Origin: Clostridia bacterium
Lineage (GTDB): Bacteria > Bacillota > Clostridia > Oscillospirales > Acutalibacteraceae
DNA length: 50,936 nucleotides
Direction of reading: 5' to 3'
Assembly (NCBI GenBank): GCA_017472225.1
Contig: JAFUQS010000020.1
Location: 1 to 50,936 of the forward strand
The position numbers and the translations under genes are program-made. The notes beneath the pieces were generated by a model. It had not been told where the DNA came from and ran no database searches. It saw only the letters and a program-made list of their open reading frames with translations. Of this stretch, positions 32,707-41,505 are shown piece by piece; position 1 is the first letter of the stretch; each line of letters begins with the position of its first letter.

Positions 32707-33267
32707 ATGAGAAAAAATCTTGGCGCAAAAGCAATACTTTATCCTATGCCTGTACTTATCATAGGCTCATATGATGAAAAGGGCACACCCAATGCAATGA
32801 ATGCTGCATGGGGCGGTATAAGTGAAGAAACAGAGATATCCATCTGTGTAAGCGATGACCACAAAACCACGGAAAACATCCTTAAAAAAGGCGCTTTCAC
32901 CGTAAGCATTGCAGACAAAAATAATGTTGTTGAAGCTGATTATGTTGGTATTGCTTCCGGGAATGATGAAGATGATAAAATTGCAAAATGCGGCTGGACA
33001 GCAGAAAAATCCTGCTTTGTTGACGCTCCCCTTTTCGTTCAGCTTCCTCTTGCCCTTGAGTGCAGACTTAAAAGCTATGACAAGGAAAGCTGCCGCCTTG
33101 TTGGTGAAATTGTGAATGTATGTGCTGACGAAAGCATTCTTGACATTGACGGAAAGGTTGACCTTACCCGCTTTATTCCCATTACCTATGACCCCATTCA
33201 TCACACCTACCGTACACTCGGTGAGGTTGTCGGCAAGGCATTTTCCGACGGTAAAAAAATCAACTAA
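32707..33267 (+). CDS. Flavin reductase-like (flavoredoxin family) protein
   Basis: 186 residues after AGGAGG. It starts with YPMPVLIIGSYDEKGTPNAMNAAWGG, the FMN-binding split-barrel of flavoredoxin-type reductases, followed by KTTENILKKGAFTVSI and RTLGEVVGKAF at the end. Members bind FMN and act in electron transfer. It opens a three-gene operon with a HAD phosphatase and a DUF2804 protein; the link between them is unknown. Confidence 0.9.
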   Translation: MRKNLGAKAILYPMPVLIIGSYDEKGTPNAMNAAWGGISEETEISICVSDDHKTTENILKKGAFTVSIADKNNVVEADYVGIASGNDEDDKIAKCGWTAEKSCFVDAPLFVQLPLALECRLKSYDKESCRLVGEIVNVCADESILDIDGKVDLTRFIPITYDPIHHTYRTLGEVVGKAFSDGKKIN

Positions 33268-33289
33268 GAACAAAAAAGAGGTGACTGCG

Positions 33290-34111
33290 ATGATAAAGCT
33301 GCTTGCCGTTGACATGGACGGAACCTGCCTTAATTCAAAAGGCGATATGACAGACAATACCCTTAACGCTTTGAAAAAGGCAGCAGAAAGCGGTGTTATT
33401 GTCGTACCCACAACCGGAAGAAACATAACCTGTCTGCCGAGAAAAATACAAAACGAAAGCTTTTATCGTTATGTTATTTCATCAAACGGGGCTCTTGCCG
33501 TTGATAAAGAAGAAGACTGTGAGCTTTTCAAGTCTTACATCGAAAATGACATTGCTGTTGAGATTGTGAAAAAATGCAGAAAGCATCTCATTTTAATTGC
33601 CGCACACATTGACCGTGACTATTATGTTCAGGGACGATTGCTGTACCTTGGAGTCAAGCATTTTCTGGGTAAGGATTCTTCAAGAATTATCCGTGTTAAA
33701 AGCATGGCAGAAACTCTCAAAGATAAAACAAGACACCTTGAAGAGTTTCAGTTTTTTTATCACGGTGAAAAATACCGTGACATAATCAAAAAAATTATCG
33801 CACCTTTCCCTGAGGTCTGCTCGGCTCACTCAAGGGGTTATGCGGAAATCTATAACGAAAACGGTACCAAAGGCAAGGCAGTGCTATCTCTCGCCCGCCA
33901 CCTCGGAATTTCTCAGGATGAAATTGCCTGTGTCGGTGACGGAGAAAACGATATTTCAATGTTTGAAATTGCCGGTCACAGCTTTGCTATGGGCAACGCT
34001 GTTGAACACTTAAAAAGCATTGCCGATGTGGTTTTGCCCACCAATGATGAAGACGGCGTGGCGGCTGCAATTGAAGAATACATTCTTAAAACAGAAATTC
34101 AGGAGAAATAA
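33290..34111 (+). CDS. HAD-superfamily sugar-phosphatase-like hydrolase (Cof type)
   Basis: 273 residues from ATG 33290 (GAGGTGA upstream); the much longer open frame starting inside the preceding gene is a shadow. HAD motif I is LLAVDMDGTCLNS (nucleophile Asp 7), motif II TTGRN, motif III with Lys in GTKGKAVLSLARHLGI and motif IV CVGDGENDISMFEIAG. The C2 cap is the Cof type. Members dephosphorylate sugar phosphates, FMN or nucleotides; the substrate cannot be told. One base separates it from the DUF2804 gene. Confidence 0.92.
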   Translation: MIKLLAVDMDGTCLNSKGDMTDNTLNALKKAAESGVIVVPTTGRNITCLPRKIQNESFYRYVISSNGALAVDKEEDCELFKSYIENDIAVEIVKKCRKHLILIAAHIDRDYYVQGRLLYLGVKHFLGKDSSRIIRVKSMAETLKDKTRHLEEFQFFYHGEKYRDIIKKIIAPFPEVCSAHSRGYAEIYNENGTKGKAVLSLARHLGISQDEIACVGDGENDISMFEIAGHSFAMGNAVEHLKSIADVVLPTNDEDGVAAAIEEYILKTEIQEK

Positions 34112-34112
34112 T

Positions 34113-35210
34113 ATGAGTAATGAACTGAAAAGAACATATATCCCCTTCTCACAGTGGAATGAAAAATCAAAGCAAACCGAATATACAGAGCGTACTCCCC
34201 TGCTTAAGCCTGACGGCACACTGAATGCAAGAGGCTGGGCAAGGCACAATGTTTTTGAATATGACAGAAGCCTTGTAAAAAAAGAACGGCTGATCAGCCG
34301 CAAGGAATGGGATTATTACACTGTCACCGACGGCAAAAAGCAACTTCTTGTTTCCTTTGCCAATGTGGGTATCGGAGGCTTTATGGGGCTCAGACTTCTT
34401 GACCTTGAAACCGGTGAGGTGACTGCTGATTCAATGCAGATTTTTGCAGGCGGAAATCGCTGCGTTCCCCTTAACAGAGTTGATGCTCCCGGCATTTTCA
34501 AGGATAAGGTGGGTAAAACCGAATTTGAATTTAACACCAAGGAAACCGAGCGTACTGTTTATTTCAGAACGGTACACAAAAAGAAAAACCTTGAGTGCAG
34601 ACTTCATATGGATATCCCTGAGGGCCTTGAAAACATAACAACCGTTCTGCCCTTCAAGGGTGATGACACAAAATTTTTCATGACAACAAAGCAGAACTGT
34701 ATGCCCACATCAGGTGTTTTCCGTTTCGGTGACTATACATATGAGTTTTCAAAGGATACCTCCTTCTGTACCCTTGATTGGGGCAAGGTCAACACTCCCC
34801 GTGAGCTTGTTTGGTATTGGGGCAGCGGAGCGACCTATCTTACGGATGAAAAAGGTGAAAAGCACATTTTCGGCTTTGAAATCACCTGGGCTATAGGTGA
34901 TGAAAGTCATGCCACGGAAACCTGTATTTTCTATGACGGCAGGGTACACAAAATCGGTGCTGTTGATGTGGAAAAATTCCCCAAAAACAGATTTATGGAG
35001 GAATGGAAATTCATCTCCGAGGACGGCAGATTCAACATGACCATGAAGCCCTCCTTCGACAACCGAAGCGATGTAAATCTCGGATTTGCAAGAATGAACT
35101 GCCATCAGCTTTACGGCAAATGGAACGGCAATGTTACCCTTGATGACGGAACAAAGCTTGAAATAAAAGACCTGTTCGCATTCTGTGAGTATGTTGAAAA
35201 CAAGTGGTAA
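34113..35210 (+). CDS. DUF2804 protein
   Basis: 365 residues from ATG 34113. Pattern of DUF2804: RGWARHNVFEYDR, KEWDYYTV, VWYWGSGATYL, and the end FGFARMNCHQLYGKWNG-like block. The family has a lipocalin-like or carotenoid-hydroxylase-like beta fold by prediction and no known reaction. Last gene of the operon. Confidence 0.88.
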   Translation: MSNELKRTYIPFSQWNEKSKQTEYTERTPLLKPDGTLNARGWARHNVFEYDRSLVKKERLISRKEWDYYTVTDGKKQLLVSFANVGIGGFMGLRLLDLETGEVTADSMQIFAGGNRCVPLNRVDAPGIFKDKVGKTEFEFNTKETERTVYFRTVHKKKNLECRLHMDIPEGLENITTVLPFKGDDTKFFMTTKQNCMPTSGVFRFGDYTYEFSKDTSFCTLDWGKVNTPRELVWYWGSGATYLTDEKGEKHIFGFEITWAIGDESHATETCIFYDGRVHKIGAVDVEKFPKNRFMEEWKFISEDGRFNMTMKPSFDNRSDVNLGFARMNCHQLYGKWNGNVTLDDGTKLEIKDLFAFCEYVENKW

Positions 35211-35297
35211 GGGTCAACATATGACAAAAGGACCCCGCCCGACAGCTTTTTATAAAATTTATACACTCGCACCGGCATCCTGATCTTTCATATCAGC

Positions 35298-35345
35298 AAC
35301 CCCTCCTTAACCTGTACAAGGAATAAGGAGGGGTTTATTATTCAA
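35298..35345 (+). terminator. Operon terminator
   Basis: AACCCCTCCTTA ... TAAGGAGGGGTT followed by TATTATT. Confidence 0.8.
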
Positions 35346-35421
35346 ATGATAAAAAAGCAGGTACAGATGCCACACAGCAGTTATGATTATGCTCTTTATT
35401 GTTCTCAGCCTTGTACGGTTA

Positions 35422-35991
35422 TCACTTTTCTCCAAGGCGCAAAAGATACACACCGCCATTATCACTGAGCCACTTATGACATCGCTTGTACTCAGGGAAT
35501 ACCTTTTCAACCTCAGCATAAAACTGCGGAGAATGATTCATATGCTTTCTGTGGCAAAGCTCATGCACAACAACGCTGTCAATTATCTCAATGGGAAACA
35601 GAGCCAGAACACAGTTGAAATTAAGGTTACCCTTTGACGAGCAGCTTCCCCAACGGGTACGCTGACAACGGATTGTGATTCTGTTATAGGTTACTCCGAT
35701 TTTCGGAGCATAATATCTGACCCTCTCGGGGATTATAAGCTTTGCTTTTTCGGCAAGGTCATTTATTTCTTTGTGCGTGAAGGGCTCTGCTTCGTCAAGA
35801 GTTTTCTGCTTTTCCTCTATTGCTGCAAGGTGCTTTTCAATCCAAGACCTTTTCGATTCAATGAAGCTGTAAATTTCTTTATCCTTCATGCTTAAAGGTG
35901 AACGGGCAACGATTTCACCGGATTTGAGCTGAATTGACAGTGTTTTACGGCTGCTGCGGATGATAGTTATTCTGACATCTGAAAAATTCAT
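35422..35991 (-). CDS. YgjP/SprT-like zinc metallopeptidase (M48-type, DUF45)
   Basis: 189 residues from ATG 35989-35991 with GGGGAAAA upstream. The zinc site is VVHELCHRKHMNHSPQFY (HExxH, third ligand His a few residues on), preceded by TRWGSCSSKGNLNFN, the family signature. Cytoplasmic. E. coli YgjP relatives are often linked to restriction or nucleotide salvage genes, without a settled role. It follows a tiny membrane protein and an HD-DUF429 gene on the same strand. Confidence 0.9.
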   Translation of the reverse strand: MNFSDVRITIIRSSRKTLSIQLKSGEIVARSPLSMKDKEIYSFIESKRSWIEKHLAAIEEKQKTLDEAEPFTHKEINDLAEKAKLIIPERVRYYAPKIGVTYNRITIRCQRTRWGSCSSKGNLNFNCVLALFPIEIIDSVVVHELCHRKHMNHSPQFYAEVEKVFPEYKRCHKWLSDNGGVYLLRLGEK

Positions 35992-36008
35992 AAAGCGATT
36001 TTCCCCTT

Positions 36009-36149
36009 TCAACCAAACAGCTTACCTGTTATCCACAAAGCAATAATTATAATCAAAATAAGTATAATGCAACCGCCTGCATTATTGTCTTTCTTATCAT
36101 CAATATTGTCTTCACCGGTAATTATCTGATACTCAATATAATCGTCCAT
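36009..36149 (-). CDS. 46-aa single-pass membrane protein
   Basis: An acidic N-terminus (MDDYIEYQIITGEDNIDDKK) is followed by a Gly-Gly-Cys and one strongly hydrophobic helix (CIILILIIIIALWITGKLFG). Ribosome site AAGG lies about 12 bases upstream. It fills the gap between the metallopeptidase and the HD-DUF429 gene on the same strand. No family recognised; the frame is clean but short. Confidence 0.45.
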   Translation of the reverse strand: MDDYIEYQIITGEDNIDDKKDNNAGGCIILILIIIIALWITGKLFG

Positions 36150-36171
36150 TCTGACACACTGCCTTCTTGTT

Positions 36172-37407
36172 TTAAATGTCTGCCACAACTATTCTCATGG
36201 GTAATCCTGATTTGTCGTATGCAGGATTTTCAGGTATAGACACATATCCCAGCTTTGATGTCACGGCAAGACACATGGAATCAAGAATATCCGCCTGTTT
36301 GCTCTTACTTGCCGAAAATACAAGCTCACGAACATTAAAGACATACTGCGAAAGGATGGATATTCTTTCCTCAATGCCTTCGGTTGTATGCTTGGATGTG
36401 TCAAGACCTTTACCCTTGTTAAGAGCCTGAAAAGCACACTCGGGATGGCTTTCCACAAGTCGCTCTTTCCATTCAGGATTGTTCTGCAGAAAAGAATCGA
36501 CCTGCTTTATACAAGGCAATATTCCGACTGCGGGCTTTGAAAGTTTTCCGCCGAATTCTGTGTTGAGCTCCCATACTTCTGCTTCACTTTTTGCATATAC
36601 CAACTGTCTCAAGGGCACAGGAAAGACAGAGGATTTTCTGTTTTTCGCTTTAAGATATTTTCTTGCTTCAATATCAGGTCTGAGCAAGGCTTCCTCTGAT
36701 GTTTCAGGTAAACCGACAGGGATATCAATCAAAATTTCGTGAATTGCTTCATAGTGGTTGCAAAGCTCATCAATTGTCTTGAAGATTTTGTATGAGGCCG
36801 AACTGTCTGCCAGCTCACAAGCAATCCAGCTACCCTTCATCCAATCCACACCCACATAGATTTTATTATCTTCAGCAGCCGTAAGACTGTTGAACATATC
36901 AAGAAAAGCATTTTTAACCTTGCTGAAGTCTTCAAAGTCAAAAGACGGCTTTGACTTTAAAGCAGGTTCTTCATCAGACGTTTTCTTACCCATAAGAGCA
37001 AGAAATTCATAATATAAAACAGCATCGTCAATTTCAAAAATCTGTTTCTTTTCTTCTGCGGTAAGCTCGGGAGATATCCACTTTTCCCATATAACATTCT
37101 GCAGTCTTTCTTCTGCTTTCAGGTATTCCGGAAGCAGCTTTTTAAGCGGCCTTGTTACATCGGACATATATGCCTCGCTCGCATCATGCAGAAGACATCC
37201 GAGCTGTACTCTTTTTGAGCATCCCCTTTCAGAAGCTTCTTTTGCACAGTTAATGCTATGCTGCCCGACGGAATAAAAATGAGGGAAATGTCCGTTTGCA
37301 CGGCAAAGAAGGTGCAAAGCGTGTGCTATATCAACGATATCTATTTCATCTGCGGCTGCCGTTAACGGGTCAAAGTTCTTTTTCAGGTAGGTTGTAATAC
37401 TGCTCAT
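36172..37407 (-). CDS. Fusion of HD-domain hydrolase and DUF429 domain
   Basis: 411 residues. The N-terminal half (1-175) is an HD phosphohydrolase of the YfdR/YfbR nucleotidase type: HFYSVGQHSINCAKE (His 50) and CLLHDASEAYMSDVTRPLK (His 74-Asp 75). The C-terminal half (182-411) is DUF429: KIYVGVDWMKGSWIACEL, EILIDIPVGLPE, SSVFPVPLRQLVYA and LVESHPECAFQALN, a predicted RNase H-like fold with conserved acidic residues. Both halves look intact. HD enzymes of this type remove phosphate from dNMPs; DUF429 has no established reaction. A role in nucleotide pool control is an inference. Confidence 0.85.
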   Translation of the reverse strand: MSSITTYLKKNFDPLTAAADEIDIVDIAHALHLLCRANGHFPHFYSVGQHSINCAKEASERGCSKRVQLGCLLHDASEAYMSDVTRPLKKLLPEYLKAEERLQNVIWEKWISPELTAEEKKQIFEIDDAVLYYEFLALMGKKTSDEEPALKSKPSFDFEDFSKVKNAFLDMFNSLTAAEDNKIYVGVDWMKGSWIACELADSSASYKIFKTIDELCNHYEAIHEILIDIPVGLPETSEEALLRPDIEARKYLKAKNRKSSVFPVPLRQLVYAKSEAEVWELNTEFGGKLSKPAVGILPCIKQVDSFLQNNPEWKERLVESHPECAFQALNKGKGLDTSKHTTEGIEERISILSQYVFNVRELVFSASKSKQADILDSMCLAVTSKLGYVSIPENPAYDKSGLPMRIVVADI

Positions 37408-37589
37408 ATGCTTATCCCCTTTTGCTTAATAACACCATTATACTCCTCCTGCCGTCTCAAAAGCAACAGTAAAACAGCGCTACTTATCATAAGTCCCGAT
37501 ATCCGGACTCTGTTTATGTCTTCTGTTGCACATTTATAAGGCAGCGATTGGATTATCATGAATAAAAGCATGGGATAAAAAGCCTCGAT

Positions 37590-38162
37590 TCAGTCGATTT
37601 CCATAGCACCGTCTTCTCCGAACTCATAAAGCTCACCCAAAAGAAAGCTTTTCAGCAAAGAGGAAATTTCACAATCGGAAATCTTTTTCTGTTGTCCCGC
37701 ACAATAAATGAGCAAATGGGCAAAAGCTCCCGCAAGAAGAATTATGCTGCATTTTAAAGTGTCATTCATTTCTTTATCCTGCAAAACATATTTCTCTGCA
37801 AACTTTGTCACGCACTTCACCATTTCATCTGCAACGATTCCGTCAAGCTTGTTATCAGCAAGTGCGGTTAAAGCCTGCTTGTTTTTATTCAGAACAAAAA
37901 TAAAGGCATCGATGGTATCCTGCATGGTTGGCTTGGTTGTGAATCTGCTGAATTGCTCCTCATATTTTTCCTGAAGCCAGAAGCGCAGAACATCCTCTTT
38001 ACTGCTGAAGAAATTATAAAAGGTCTGCCTTGAAAGGTAGGCTTTTTTGCATATGAGTTGAATTGTTATTTTCTCATATGGTATCTCCTGCATAAGATTT
38101 ATAAGTGCTTCTGTGAGCCATCTTTGTGATTTCAGCGCTGTGGGGTTGTTTCCGCTATACAT
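37590..38162 (-). CDS. TetR/AcrR-family regulator
   Basis: 190 residues from ATG 38160-38162, 8 bases after AGAGG; an ATG six bases earlier is too close. N-terminal HTH: LTEALINLMQEIPYEKITIQLICKKAYLSRQTFYNFFSSKEDVL, with Tyr/Phe of the usual YxHFxSKE end. The C-terminal ligand domain is helical. It is divergent from the sugar transporter operon and shares overlapping promoters with it, so it very likely controls that operon and itself. The inducer may be a sugar or sugar phosphate. Confidence 0.88.
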   Translation of the reverse strand: MYSGNNPTALKSQRWLTEALINLMQEIPYEKITIQLICKKAYLSRQTFYNFFSSKEDVLRFWLQEKYEEQFSRFTTKPTMQDTIDAFIFVLNKNKQALTALADNKLDGIVADEMVKCVTKFAEKYVLQDKEMNDTLKCSIILLAGAFAHLLIYCAGQQKKISDCEISSLLKSFLLGELYEFGEDGAMEID

Positions 38163-38200
38163 TGACATAACCTCTTTCAATGTCTAAGTTATTTGTATTT

Positions 38201-38260
38201 CGTTGACTAAAGTTAATTGGTTTGTTAAAATGTTATCAGAAACTTTTACATTTGTCAACG
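38201..38260. promoter_or_regulatory. Overlapping facing promoters with CGTTGAC inverted repeat
   Basis: Plus strand: TTGACT (38203-38208), 17 bases, TAAAAT (38226-38231). Minus strand: TTGACA (38253-38258), 17 bases, TAACAT (38230-38235). The two -10 boxes overlap by two bases. CGTTGAC at 38201-38207 and GTCAACG at 38254-38260 are exact inverted copies covering both -35 boxes, a candidate operator pair for the TetR protein. Confidence 0.65.
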
Positions 38261-38303
38261 ATTGACCGGATGTAAAGGCTCAAACGGATAAAGGAGAAAA
38301 GAT

Positions 38304-39719
38304 ATGGCTAAAAATCAGGTCAAACAAAACGAAAAACCAAAATTCGGCTTCAGAGATAAGCTTGCTTACGCCGCCGGTGACTTCGGATGTAACATGAGCT
38401 TCGCCCTTAAAGGGACGCTCGCAGTATTCTGGACACAGTTTATGGGCATCGACTCAATTGTTTTTGCAGGCTTACTGTTGGTTGTGCAGGTATGGGATGC
38501 AATTAACGATCCGCTTATAGGAACTCTTATCGACTCGGATACCAGAAAATACCGTCTCGGTAAATTCCGCACATACATTTTCATCGGTTCAATAGGCTTG
38601 CTGTTTGCCGGTGCGCTCTGCTTTGTGCCCCTGGAAAATGCTCCGTCAATGGCTAAAAACATTATTTTCATTGCCGGCTACGTTCTGTGGGATGCTTTTT
38701 ACACAATAGCAAATGTTCCTTATGGCTCAATGCTTCCCCTTATCACAGAGGATGCAGGTGAACGTGCGCAGTTATCCACATGGCGAAGCATAGGCTCAAT
38801 GATAGGCAATGCACCGACACTGCTGTTGCTTCCGATGTTCATCTATGACGCCGATGATAATATTATCGGTAACCGTGTATTCCTTGTTGCAATTATAATG
38901 GGTGTCATAGGCTTTGTATCCTTCCAGTTTATGATTCGCAACACCGTTGAAAGAGTGGATATTACAGTAACTTGCAAAGAAGAAGCTCCCAAATTCAACT
39001 TTTTCAAAGCCGTTGGCAATTTCTGCCGCAACCGTGCCGCACTCGGTGCAACACTTGCTGCCGTATCGGTGTTTATCGGCACCTACGGAGCACAGACAGC
39101 CTCAACCGTTATGTTTCAGGCATATTTCCACAACGCAAAGCTTTCCGGTATTCTTACCGTTATGGCATATCTTCCTATGGTATTCTTTATGCCCTTCATT
39201 AAAAAGATTGTAGCAAAATGGGGTAAAAAAGAAGCTTCGGCAGTAACAAGTATAATTTCAATCGTTGCTTGTATTGCTATGTTTTTCCTTCCGATTACCC
39301 CCGATAATAAAGGAATTTTAGTATTTTTCATTATTCAGTTTATATGCGGTCTCGGTCAGGGTGTATATCAATGTGTAAGCTATTCAATGATGGCTGATGC
39401 CATTGATTACAACGAGTGGAAGCACGGCACACGTGATGAGGGTACAATATATGCTCTGCACTCCTTCTGCCGTAAGCTTGCACAGGGTGTAGGGCCGTCA
39501 ATGGGACTTGTTCTTGCAACCTGGATGGGCTATGTTGCTGAGAATAAGGCAGATCAGACTCCTGAAGTTGCAAAAAATATGTTTATTCTTTATGTAGCCA
39601 TGAATCTTGCAAGTGCTGTTCTCAAGTGGGTTTCAACAGCCTTCATTTACAACATTGATAAGAAAACCCTGTCAAAAATGCAAACCGAATTGGCCGAGCA
39701 CCGTAAGTCAGATTCATAA
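38304..39719 (+). CDS. GPH-family sugar:cation symporter (MelB-like)
   Basis: 471 residues, about 12 membrane segments, after AAGGAG. It starts KLAYAAGDFGCNMSFAL, followed by VWDAINDPLIGTLIDSDTRKYRLGKFRTYI, the glycoside-pentoside-hexuronide signature with the paired Asp residues used for cation coupling. Late part: MMADAIDYNEWKHGTRDEGTIYAL. It imports glycosides with a cation. First gene of an operon with a GH3 glycosidase and a HAD phosphatase. Confidence 0.93.
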   Translation: MAKNQVKQNEKPKFGFRDKLAYAAGDFGCNMSFALKGTLAVFWTQFMGIDSIVFAGLLLVVQVWDAINDPLIGTLIDSDTRKYRLGKFRTYIFIGSIGLLFAGALCFVPLENAPSMAKNIIFIAGYVLWDAFYTIANVPYGSMLPLITEDAGERAQLSTWRSIGSMIGNAPTLLLLPMFIYDADDNIIGNRVFLVAIIMGVIGFVSFQFMIRNTVERVDITVTCKEEAPKFNFFKAVGNFCRNRAALGATLAAVSVFIGTYGAQTASTVMFQAYFHNAKLSGILTVMAYLPMVFFMPFIKKIVAKWGKKEASAVTSIISIVACIAMFFLPITPDNKGILVFFIIQFICGLGQGVYQCVSYSMMADAIDYNEWKHGTRDEGTIYALHSFCRKLAQGVGPSMGLVLATWMGYVAENKADQTPEVAKNMFILYVAMNLASAVLKWVSTAFIYNIDKKTLSKMQTELAEHRKSDS

Positions 39720-39742
39720 AACAATTGCGGAGGAAAGCATCT

Positions 39743-41497
39743 ATGGATTACTCAAAAAAACCTTTTTATCTTAATGAAGAAGACCTTGATTGGGTCGAAA
39801 GCACCTTTGCTTCAATGAGCCTTGATGAAAAGCTCAACCAGGTATTTATGGATATGCTCTGGAACAATCCGCCAAAAGAGGTTTATGAACAGCAGAGCAA
39901 ATATCAGCTTGGCGGATATCGTTACAGTAACAGTAAGCCGGAAAAGCTTTATGAGCAGAATGAGACAATACAGAAAGCAAGTAAAATTCCTGCTCTTATT
40001 GCCGCAAATGTTGAAGCCGGCGGTAACGGTGCCGTTTCAGGAGGCACCAAGCTCGGCGAGGCAGTTGCCTGCGGTGCAACAAATGACCCGAAAAGTGCTT
40101 ACTATATGGGAAAATACGGTTGCCGTGAGGCGGCAGCCATCGGCTGCAACTGGACATTTGCTCCCATTGTTGATATTACACTCAATTGGAGAAACTGTGT
40201 GATTGCCACAAGGGCCTTCGGTAATGACGCCGATAAGGTTCTTGATATGGGTCTTGCATATATGAAGGGCGCACATGAGGAAGGTGTCGCCTGCTGCATG
40301 AAGCATTTTCCCGGTGACGGATGTGATGAAAGAGATCAGCACCTTGTAACAACAGTTAATGATCTTTCCTGTGAAGAATGGGACAACACCTTCGGTAAGG
40401 TTTATAAAGGTATGATCGACGCCGGTGTGGACAGCGTTATGATAGGTCACATTATGCAGCCTGCATACAGCCGGGCTCTTCGTCCCGGAATAAAGGATGA
40501 GGAAATTATGCCTGCAACCGTAGCACCTGAGCTTTTGCAAGGCTTGTTGCGTGAAAAATTAGGCTTCAACGGACTTATTGTTACCGATGCTACTCATATG
40601 GTCGGTATTACCGGAAAATGCCGCCGCCATGATTTTATACCCGGCGCAATTATGGCAGGCTGTGATATGATTCTTTATTACCGCAATCACGATGAGGATG
40701 TCGGCTATCTCAGAGAGGCCCTTGAAGACGGCAGACTTACAATTGAAAGACTTGACGAGGCGGTAAAAACCGTTCTTGCTTTCAAGGCCGCAAGAAAGCT
40801 GCACACAAAAAAGGCACAAGGTAAACTTATGCCGCCCAAATCAGACCTTTCTGTCATCGGCTGTAAAGAGCATAAGGAAAAAGCAAAGGAAATTATTGAC
40901 AAGTCAATCACATTAGTCAAAAATACAAGAAATCAGCTTCCTCTGACCCCGGATAAGCATAAACGTATTGTTATTTATAATCTGGAAAGCGGCGGAATAG
41001 TAACTAAGGTCAAGGACTTTATTTTCGGAAATAAAAACCGTAAGCCTGTTGATGTTCTGATTGAAGAGCTGAAAAAGCAAGGCTTTGAGCCTACTTTGTT
41101 CAAGCTTAATTATCTGAAATATATCAGCCCTCACGGACTTAACGGCAAGCGTGCTATTGCTGAATATTCAGTTAAAGAATTTGCAGATATGTACGATGCG
41201 GCAATCGTTCTTTGTAATATTTCAGGTTTTTCCACAACAAATGAACGAAGCTTGCATTGGAGTATTCCAATGGGTCCGGAAATACCTTGGTATGCATCAG
41301 AAATTCCGACAGTAGCAATCTCCGTTGCGCATCCGTTCCATCTGATTGATTTAGCAATGGTACCGACATATATAAACACATATAACCCTTCTGAAGAAAC
41401 AATCCGTCAGACTGTGCTCAAGCTTACCGGTAAATCAGAATTCAAGGGAGTAAGTCCTGTTGACGCATATTGTGACAGGTGGGATACAAGACTGTGA
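39743..41497 (+). CDS. Glycoside hydrolase family 3 enzyme, NagZ-like active site
   Basis: 584 residues from ATG 39743 (GGAGG 12 bases upstream). N-terminal TIM barrel: KIPALIAANVEAGG, then KHFPGDG (187-193) and the Asp-x-His dyad D198-Q-H200 used as acid/base in NagZ-type enzymes, and nucleophile D282 in LIVTDATHMVG. Residues 360-584 form the second alpha/beta domain. No signal peptide, so it acts on imported sugar. The dyad fits a beta-N-acetylhexosaminidase or a phosphorylase of this subgroup; substrate uncertain. Lies 23 bases after the transporter. Confidence 0.88.
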   Translation: MDYSKKPFYLNEEDLDWVESTFASMSLDEKLNQVFMDMLWNNPPKEVYEQQSKYQLGGYRYSNSKPEKLYEQNETIQKASKIPALIAANVEAGGNGAVSGGTKLGEAVACGATNDPKSAYYMGKYGCREAAAIGCNWTFAPIVDITLNWRNCVIATRAFGNDADKVLDMGLAYMKGAHEEGVACCMKHFPGDGCDERDQHLVTTVNDLSCEEWDNTFGKVYKGMIDAGVDSVMIGHIMQPAYSRALRPGIKDEEIMPATVAPELLQGLLREKLGFNGLIVTDATHMVGITGKCRRHDFIPGAIMAGCDMILYYRNHDEDVGYLREALEDGRLTIERLDEAVKTVLAFKAARKLHTKKAQGKLMPPKSDLSVIGCKEHKEKAKEIIDKSITLVKNTRNQLPLTPDKHKRIVIYNLESGGIVTKVKDFIFGNKNRKPVDVLIEELKKQGFEPTLFKLNYLKYISPHGLNGKRAIAEYSVKEFADMYDAAIVLCNISGFSTTNERSLHWSIPMGPEIPWYASEIPTVAISVAHPFHLIDLAMVPTYINTYNPSEETIRQTVLKLTGKSEFKGVSPVDAYCDRWDTRL

Positions 41498-41505
41498 GGA
41501 AAGAA

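Noticed and set aside
33116..33289. Longer N-terminus of the HAD gene overlapping the flavin reductase
   Set aside because: The extra part is a shadow of the upstream gene in another frame; GAGGTGA marks ATG 33290.
32767..33426. Opposite-strand 219-codon frame over the flavin reductase and HAD genes
   Set aside because: It spans two recognised genes and has no family pattern.
34020..34112. Longer N-terminus of the DUF2804 gene
   Set aside because: It overlaps the end of the HAD gene out of frame; the family pattern starts after ATG 34113.
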